Below, one piece after another: positions 5,251 through 9,174 of a stretch of DNA of 9,174 nucleotides. This stretch comes from Candidatus Kerfeldbacteria bacterium RIFOXYC2_FULL_38_9 (lineage in GTDB: Bacteria > Patescibacteriota > Patescibacteriia > UBA9570 > XYC2-FULL-38-9). A program made the translations under genes and the position numbers. The notes beneath the pieces are model-generated. The model did no database searches, was not told the origin of the DNA, and was given only the letters and a program-made list of their open reading frames with translations. Position 1 is the first letter of the stretch. Every line of letters begins with the position of its first letter. The stretch lies in assembly GCA_001818355.1 (NCBI GenBank), contig MHKJ01000004.1:6528-15701 (forward strand), in the 5' to 3' direction.

Positions 5251-6171
5251 TTACTTAATTTTATGGTTGAATCCAGGCCGGGGCGGTAAATGACTAATGT
5301 CAACACCTATTTTCCATACATTCTTTTCCAAAAAAGCCTCAATAGTTTGCCGATTGGCTTTATTTATTAAATTGGAATGTGACAGTTTATTTTCTTTGGC
5401 ATATTCAGCCAGGGTAATAATTTTTTTATTTTCCAAATAGGCCAATCGTTTATGATAACTGTTTGTTAAAGCCTTTCCTACTATTTCTTCCATAATAACT
5501 GTTGCGCCCCGTATATCAAATTCTTTAAATGCTGAATAATATTTTTTTCTATCAATAAACTTAATATTAATCGGAACAAATCCTTCTCGTATCAATAAAT
5601 AATTATTGATCACTCGCCCAATGCGTCCATTACCATCAACAAAGGGATGTGTGTATTCAAAGGCAAGGTGCAATTTTGCCAGCCGTTTAATAATATTTTT
5701 ATGACTGGTGGCATAATATTCTGCCAATATCTTTTCCAGGCGCTTTATCACCTCTTGTGGAGCTGGCGCAATATGGCTACCCACTCGAACATATTCATTG
5801 TTTTGACGAAATCTTCCGGCAATCTCATTACGAATATTTGAAATCAACATTTTATGCAATGACAAAATTACCCCAAGGTTTAATTCTTGTTCTTTGGCTC
5901 TTTTGTTTGTATAGGACATAACACGCGCTAAATTTTTGGCTTCAAAAATTTCTCGTTCATTGATATATCTATCCAAATCGATTTGCAGAAGTATTTTTTC
6001 TGTTTCTTCAAGAGTAAGCGTGCTATTTTCAATAGCGTTTGAATTATATACCTGCTCTGCTGTTTCCGCTTCAGCAATAAGCTGAATAAGAGCGTCTTTG
6101 TTTATAACGGCTGTATAATATCTTTCGCGAAGAAAATTCACCCTCTTAAAAAGAGTAAACATTTTTGTCAT
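5251..6171 (-). CDS. Fic-family AMP transferase, class II autoinhibited, with C-terminal DNA-binding-like domain
   Basis: Fic enzymes attach AMP or another nucleotide part from NTPs to Ser, Thr or Tyr of target proteins. The catalytic signature HPFVDGNGRIGR is at 175-186 (catalytic His175, Asp179, Arg183, Arg186). The N-terminal SNAIEN at 44-49 fits the inhibitory (S/T)xxxE(G/N) helix, with Glu48 predicted to block ATP, so this is a class II self-inhibited enzyme. VRVGSHIAPAP (128-138) is the usual target-positioning flap. Residues 251-292 (from IITLAEYAKENKLS to KNVWKIGV) resemble a MerR/excisionase-like helix-turn-helix ending in a W-x-I strand. Length 306 is normal for this architecture. 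No antitoxin gene is adjacent. The start at 6171 is chosen because the strong promoter ends 8 nt before it; Met4 is an alternative. The promoter holds repeated sites that may be bound by the C-terminal domain. Confidence 0.95.
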   Translation of the reverse strand: MTKMFTLFKRVNFLRERYYTAVINKDALIQLIAEAETAEQVYNSNAIENSTLTLEETEKILLQIDLDRYINEREIFEAKNLARVMSYTNKRAKEQELNLGVILSLHKMLISNIRNEIAGRFRQNNEYVRVGSHIAPAPQEVIKRLEKILAEYYATSHKNIIKRLAKLHLAFEYTHPFVDGNGRIGRVINNYLLIREGFVPINIKFIDRKKYYSAFKEFDIRGATVIMEEIVGKALTNSYHKRLAYLENKKIITLAEYAKENKLSHSNLINKANRQTIEAFLEKNVWKIGVDISHLPPRPGFNHKIK

Positions 6172-6179
6172 ATATCAAT

Positions 6180-6208
6180 ATATTATACTTTTTTCACGCT
6201 TTTGTCAA
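6180..6208 (-). promoter_or_regulatory. Promoter of the fic gene, predicted leaderless
   Basis: TTGACA (6208-6203) followed at 17 nt by TAATAT (6185-6180); a TATAAT (6187-6182) at 15 nt overlaps it. With the 17-nt version, 8 nt separate the -10 from the ATG at 6171, leaving a leader of about 2-4 nt. No Shine-Dalgarno is present. Confidence 0.75.
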
Positions 6209-6248
6209 TATAATCGTGAAAATTGAATAAATTTATACTTTTTTCACG
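6183..6248. repeat. Repeated operator-like sites in the fic promoter
   Basis: The 16-bp sequence TTATACTTTTTTCACG occurs exactly at 6183-6198 and again at 6233-6248, 50 bp apart. Between them, CGTGAAAA (6215-6222) is an inverted copy of the TTTTCACG end. The first copy covers the spacer and -10 of the fic promoter, so a bound protein would repress; the other two lie upstream and could allow looping or cooperative binding. The C-terminal domain of the Fic protein is a plausible binder. The repeats are seen; the regulatory role is inferred. Confidence 0.65.
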
Positions 6249-6304
6249 TTTTTAACCATCATTCACTACCACTAAATTAACAAAACTATAAATTAAAAAA
6301 ATAT

Positions 6305-6685
6305 CTATCTTGGTAAATCTAGTTCCCCGATATTCCAAAAAGGCTCTAGGGTAAAGGCATTGAGTCGAATGGTGATGGCGATAAAATCGTACTGCACCTT
6401 GGCGTGAACAGGAATAACTCCTTGATCTTTCAAAACCTGCTGAGTTTTTTTCATTTTGCTGAGTTTTTTTATATTGATGGCTTCTGTGGCCATGCCAAAC
6501 AAATCACTGGTGCGGGTTTTTACTTCCACCACGTGGATTATTAGTTTTTGCCTTGCCAAAATATCCAGCTCGCCATAGCGCGTGTTGATGTTTTGACCTA
6601 AAATTTTAAACCCGTGGTCTTGCAAATATTGCGCGGCCAGGTCTTCTCCTTTTTTGCCAATATTTTGATTATGCGTTTTGTTCAC
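6305..6685 (-). CDS. yraN: YraN family (UPF0102) predicted nuclease-fold protein
   Basis: A 126-residue protein with the standard YraN layout: GKKGEDLAAQYLQDHGFKIL (10-29), then YGELDILARQ (37-46) and HVVEVKTRTS (51-60). E39, D41, E54 and K56 form the PD-(D/E)xK-type site of this endonuclease-like fold; the biological substrate is not established for the family, though it is usually encoded next to rnhB, as here apart from one inserted gene. The start is GTG at 6685, only 4 nt after the stop of the methyltransferase, with no Shine-Dalgarno, so translation is probably coupled. Length is normal. An AT-rich gap of 133 nt containing the fic promoter follows, with no strong terminator of its own. 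Confidence 0.93.
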   Translation of the reverse strand: MNKTHNQNIGKKGEDLAAQYLQDHGFKILGQNINTRYGELDILARQKLIIHVVEVKTRTSDLFGMATEAINIKKLSKMKKTQQVLKDQGVIPVHAKVQYDFIAITIRLNAFTLEPFWNIGELDLPR

Positions 6686-6689
6686 TATT

Positions 6690-7241
6690 TTACTTTTGCA
6701 AAATCATAGCCCAATGATAATCGCCGGCATCAAAAGTTTCCAAGTGTTGTAAATTTAAACTTTCGGCTAAAACTTTAAGGTCTGCGCTACTGATTCTGTG
6801 TTTAAATTCGGGGCCCAGAGGAGAGCTTTTTTTCCAATCTACCAATAAAATTTTACCGTTGGTCTTGACCATGCGCATGGCTTCTTTTAAGACTTCTTCT
6901 TTTTGATGAGACTGAGAAAGCGTGTCGGCAATAACCAAAACATCCGCGCTGTTACTGGCCACTCTTTTGGCCGCGCCCACAATTTCCAAATCCGTCCATA
7001 CCGTTACCACATTTAAAAATCCGGCTTTTTCTACGCGCTGTTTAATGCTGGCTAATACACTTTTAACAACATCCAAAGCATAAACTGTGCCTCGTTCTCC
7101 CACTATTTCCGCACCAGCCAAAGTAAAAGGAGCCGCATTGCCTGCGCCGCAATCAACCAGGGTCATTCCCTCAGCCAGTTCGCATTTTAAAAGCAAGCCC
7201 TTGGTGTCTACTAAATTATCTTGGCTTTTGTTGGTGTCCAT
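6690..7241 (-). CDS. Class I SAM-dependent methyltransferase, substrate unknown
   Basis: A compact 183-residue Rossmann-fold methyltransferase. Motif I is TLVDCGAGNA (27-36), the acidic end of strand 2 is in VYALDV (53-58, Asp57), WTDLE (82-86) supplies the adenine-side acidic region, VLVIADT (101-107) is the post-strand-4 motif, and GKILLVDWKKSSPLGPE (129-145) is strand 5. The last features resemble UbiE/COQ5-like and methyltransferase_11 enzymes, but there is no quinone pathway gene nearby and the substrate cannot be read from sequence. It lies between rnhB and yraN with 4-nt gaps on both sides, so it is surely in the same operon and translation is likely coupled. The ATG is preceded by TAAAATAAAAAT with no Shine-Dalgarno. 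Confidence 0.9.
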   Translation of the reverse strand: MDTNKSQDNLVDTKGLLLKCELAEGMTLVDCGAGNAAPFTLAGAEIVGERGTVYALDVVKSVLASIKQRVEKAGFLNVVTVWTDLEIVGAAKRVASNSADVLVIADTLSQSHQKEEVLKEAMRMVKTNGKILLVDWKKSSPLGPEFKHRISSADLKVLAESLNLQHLETFDAGDYHWAMILQK

Positions 7242-7245
7242 ATTT

Positions 7246-7863
7246 TTATTTTAACATCGTCTTCATAGGATGAAAAGTCAACCGGTGGGCCTGCGTAACA
7301 CCGTGTTTGTCTAAAGCGCGCTTATGCTTTTCCGTACCGTATCCTTTGTGTTTATCAAAGCCGTATTTGGGAAACTGGCGATCTAGCTCGTCCATGATTT
7401 GATCTCTGGTAACTTTAGCCACAATCGAAGCGGCCGCAATAGAATAAACCGTAGCATCGCCATGAGCCACCGCGCTTTGTTTGACGCCGGAAAGGCTTTG
7501 TAAATTAAAAGCGTCAACCAACACGTAATCTGGCTCTACGGATAAACCGCGAATGGCTCTGATCATAGATTCTTCGTTGGCTTGTACAATTCCCATTTCG
7601 TCAATTTCGGTGTTTTCCACAATCCCAATAGAACAACTGATGGCTACCTCTTGAATTTTAGCCGCCACTTTTTTTCTTTTCCGAGGCGACAATTCTTTGG
7701 AATCCCGCACATTTTTTACCCGATGATCCAGCGGCATCACAATCGCACAAGAAATAATCGGTCCGGCCCAAGCGCCCCGACCAACTTCATCAACACCAAC
7801 AATAGCGGAATATCCTTCTTTAGACAGCCTCCTTTCGTAGCGTAAATGTGGTTTACCAAACAT
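7246..7863 (-). CDS. rnhB: Ribonuclease HII
   Basis: RNase HII cuts RNA in RNA-DNA hybrids and nicks 5' of single ribonucleotides in DNA, starting ribonucleotide excision repair. The catalytic acids are all present: Asp25 and Glu26 in GVDEVGRGAWAGP (23-35), Asp117 in VLVDAF (114-119) and Asp154 in SIVAKVTRD (146-154). The GRG loop (28-30) that senses the ribonucleotide is intact, and the C-terminal YGFDKHKGYGTEKH (167-180) is typical. At 205 residues it is complete. It heads a tight rnhB-methyltransferase-yraN operon. A -10-like TACAAT ends 9 nt before the ATG, suggesting a leaderless mRNA, and no Shine-Dalgarno is visible. Confidence 0.97.
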   Translation of the reverse strand: MFGKPHLRYERRLSKEGYSAIVGVDEVGRGAWAGPIISCAIVMPLDHRVKNVRDSKELSPRKRKKVAAKIQEVAISCSIGIVENTEIDEMGIVQANEESMIRAIRGLSVEPDYVLVDAFNLQSLSGVKQSAVAHGDATVYSIAAASIVAKVTRDQIMDELDRQFPKYGFDKHKGYGTEKHKRALDKHGVTQAHRLTFHPMKTMLK

Positions 7864-7872
7864 AATGCTTTT

Positions 7873-7878
7873 ATTGTA
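7873..7878 (-). promoter_or_regulatory. Possible -10 box of the rnhB operon
   Basis: TACAAT (7878-7873) lies 9 nt before the rnhB ATG, the same position as in the fic and ATPase promoters. No good -35 is found 16-18 nt upstream; the palindrome AGCTAGCT (7896-7903) occupies that area and might be a regulator site. The 68-nt gap after the dehydrogenase holds only a weak, bulged hairpin near 7912-7930, so read-through from the dehydrogenase gene is possible. Confidence 0.45.
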
Positions 7879-7931
7879 GCTAAACTGCAGGAATAAGCTA
7901 GCTAATCAAATAATTTACGAAACGCGAAATT

Positions 7932-9164
7932 TTAAACTTGTCCACGTGCTTTCATGGCCGCGGCAATGCGAGTGGTGGCGTGAATATAAGCGCCGGTGCG
8001 TAAATCGGTTTTATATTTTTGACCCGCGGACCAAACATCATTAAACGCTTGCACCATAATCGGCTTTAATTTTTCAAAAACTTCTTTTTCGGTCCAATAG
8101 TAATTGCTTAAATTTTGCACCCATTCAAAATAAGAAACGGTCACACCGCCGGCATTGGCTAAAATATCCGGCACCAAAGTAATGCCTCTTTTTGCTAATT
8201 TTTCATCTGCTTCCGGCAGGGTGGGGCCATTGGCCAATTCTACTATGGCGCGGGCTTTGATTTTGCCGGCCACCTCTTTGGTAATTACTCCTTCTAAAGC
8301 CGCCGGCACTAAAATGTCGCAAGCTAAAGTTAAAATTTGAGTGTTGGAAATATTTTTACTGCCTGGAAAATCCAAAACGCTGTGAGTTTTTTGTTTGTGG
8401 GCAAAAAGCTTGGTAATATCCAAACCCTTAGGATTATAAATTCCTCCTTTAGAATCAGAAACCGCTACTACTTTCCAGCCTTTTTTACTGGCCAGTTTGG
8501 CGAAAAAAGAACCGGCATTACCAAAACCCTGGACTACCACTTGGGGATTTTTTAATCTCATTTTTTTAATCAACTCTTCGGTAACATAAATTCCGCCTTG
8601 AGCGGTGGCTGTGCCACGGCCTTGTGATCCGCCTACTGCCAAGGGCTTGCCGGTAATTACACCGGGGGTATATTTGCCTACAGCTTTGGAATATTCATCC
8701 ATGATCCAAGCCATAATTTGCGGAGTAGTATAAACATCAGGCGCAGGAATGTCTTTATCCGGTCCGATATACGGAGCCATGGCTCGCGCCCAACCGCGCG
8801 CTAAACGTTCCAGTTCACCAATTGATAATTTTTTAGGATCAACCGTAACACCTCCCTTGCCGCCACCATAAGGAATCCCTACACACGCGCATTTAAAAGT
8901 CATCCAAAAAGATAAAGCCTTTACTTCATTGATGTCAGTTTTGGGATGAAAACGAATTCCGCCTTTGTGCGGACCACGCGCGTCATTGTGTTGCACACGA
9001 TAGCCGGTAAAAATTTTTAAACTTCCATTGTCCATGCGCACCGGAATAGCGATGTGATATTCTCGTTGAGGTTGTCTTAATTGTTCGACAATTTCCGCAT
9101 CAATCTGGGCGATGTCAGCTGCTTTTTTTAGCTGTTGCAGGGCAGCATTAAATGGGTTGGCCAT
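7932..9164 (-). CDS. gdhA: Glu/Leu/Phe/Val dehydrogenase, most likely glutamate dehydrogenase
   Basis: Catalyses reversible oxidative deamination of an amino acid, most likely glutamate to 2-oxoglutarate and ammonia, with NAD(P). The N-terminal domain has GPHKGGIRFHP (64-74, substrate Lys67), MTFKCA (88-93, Lys91), GGGKGG (100-105, catalytic Lys103) and PAPDV (140-144, Asp143). The nucleotide fold has GFGNAG (213-218) followed by VVAVSDSKGG (232-241); the Asp after strand 2 leans towards NAD, but this is not decisive. ILVPAALEGVI (284-294) and LANAGGVTVSYFEW (335-348) are typical of the family. At 410 residues it is complete and of hexameric GDH size. Only 10 nt lie upstream in the window, so promoter and ribosome site cannot be judged; no Shine-Dalgarno is seen in them. 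Paralogous leucine or phenylalanine enzymes are less likely, being usually shorter. Confidence 0.93.
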   Translation of the reverse strand: MANPFNAALQQLKKAADIAQIDAEIVEQLRQPQREYHIAIPVRMDNGSLKIFTGYRVQHNDARGPHKGGIRFHPKTDINEVKALSFWMTFKCACVGIPYGGGKGGVTVDPKKLSIGELERLARGWARAMAPYIGPDKDIPAPDVYTTPQIMAWIMDEYSKAVGKYTPGVITGKPLAVGGSQGRGTATAQGGIYVTEELIKKMRLKNPQVVVQGFGNAGSFFAKLASKKGWKVVAVSDSKGGIYNPKGLDITKLFAHKQKTHSVLDFPGSKNISNTQILTLACDILVPAALEGVITKEVAGKIKARAIVELANGPTLPEADEKLAKRGITLVPDILANAGGVTVSYFEWVQNLSNYYWTEKEVFEKLKPIMVQAFNDVWSAGQKYKTDLRTGAYIHATTRIAAAMKARGQV

Positions 9165-9174
9165 ATTTTGTAAA

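Noticed and set aside
5251..6171. Fic as the toxin of a toxin-antitoxin pair (Fic/Doc type)
   Set aside because: No small antitoxin gene is adjacent, and the inhibitory helix is built into the same chain at residues 44-49, so a class II self-contained enzyme fits better.

Overview
The window looks like bacterial chromosome from a small-genome lineage, most likely a member of the Candidate Phyla Radiation (Patescibacteria). This is inferred from the low-GC small genes, the near absence of Shine-Dalgarno motifs, and a NusA with a lineage-style acidic insert; no rRNA or other marker is present to prove it. Every gene I accept lies on the minus strand, so transcription runs from high to low coordinates. 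UGG, TAA, TAG and TGA are all used conventionally, which fits genetic code 11. There are no tRNA or rRNA genes, CRISPR array or insertion sequence.

Layout, in the direction of transcription. At the right is a housekeeping block: a Glu/Leu/Phe/Val dehydrogenase (gdhA-like, 9164-7932), then a tight cluster of rnhB (RNase HII), a class I methyltransferase and yraN (7863-6305), each separated by only 4 nt. Next comes an accessory stretch: a Fic-family AMP transferase with its own repeat-studded promoter (6171-5251), a GC-rich lipoprotein of the MopE-like metal-binding repeat type (5119-4430), an AAA ATPase of the AAA_14/DUF4143 type (4167-3037), and three unrecognised small genes (2960-2292, 2249-1884, 1840-1403), two of them with N-terminal membrane anchors. 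At the left edge is nusA, which starts at 1081 and is cut by the window end.

Base composition is mosaic. Sampled 60-base lines give about 40-50% G+C in the nusA and rnhB/gdh blocks, about 30-35% in the accessory genes, and about 62% in the lipoprotein gene. The lipoprotein gene is also the only one with a clear Shine-Dalgarno site, which suggests acquisition from a high-GC donor.

The most informative signals are in the intergenic DNA. Three genes (AAA ATPase, fic, rnhB) have a sigma70-type -10 box ending only 8-9 nt before the start codon and no Shine-Dalgarno, which predicts leaderless mRNAs. Two other genes (nusA and the lipoprotein) have strong TTGACA promoters placed so that the predicted transcript begins almost directly with a stem-loop; the nusA one is followed by seven U and looks like an attenuator. 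The fic promoter carries a 16-bp direct repeat spaced 50 bp apart plus an inverted half copy, and the Fic protein ends in a helix-turn-helix-like domain, which suggests autoregulation. The AAA ATPase promoter has an 18-bp palindrome filling the -35/-10 spacer and a 38-nt near-perfect palindrome just upstream.

I did not find a clearly new multi-gene defence or mobile system. The best candidates for something undescribed are the promoter architectures and the trio of unknown genes.
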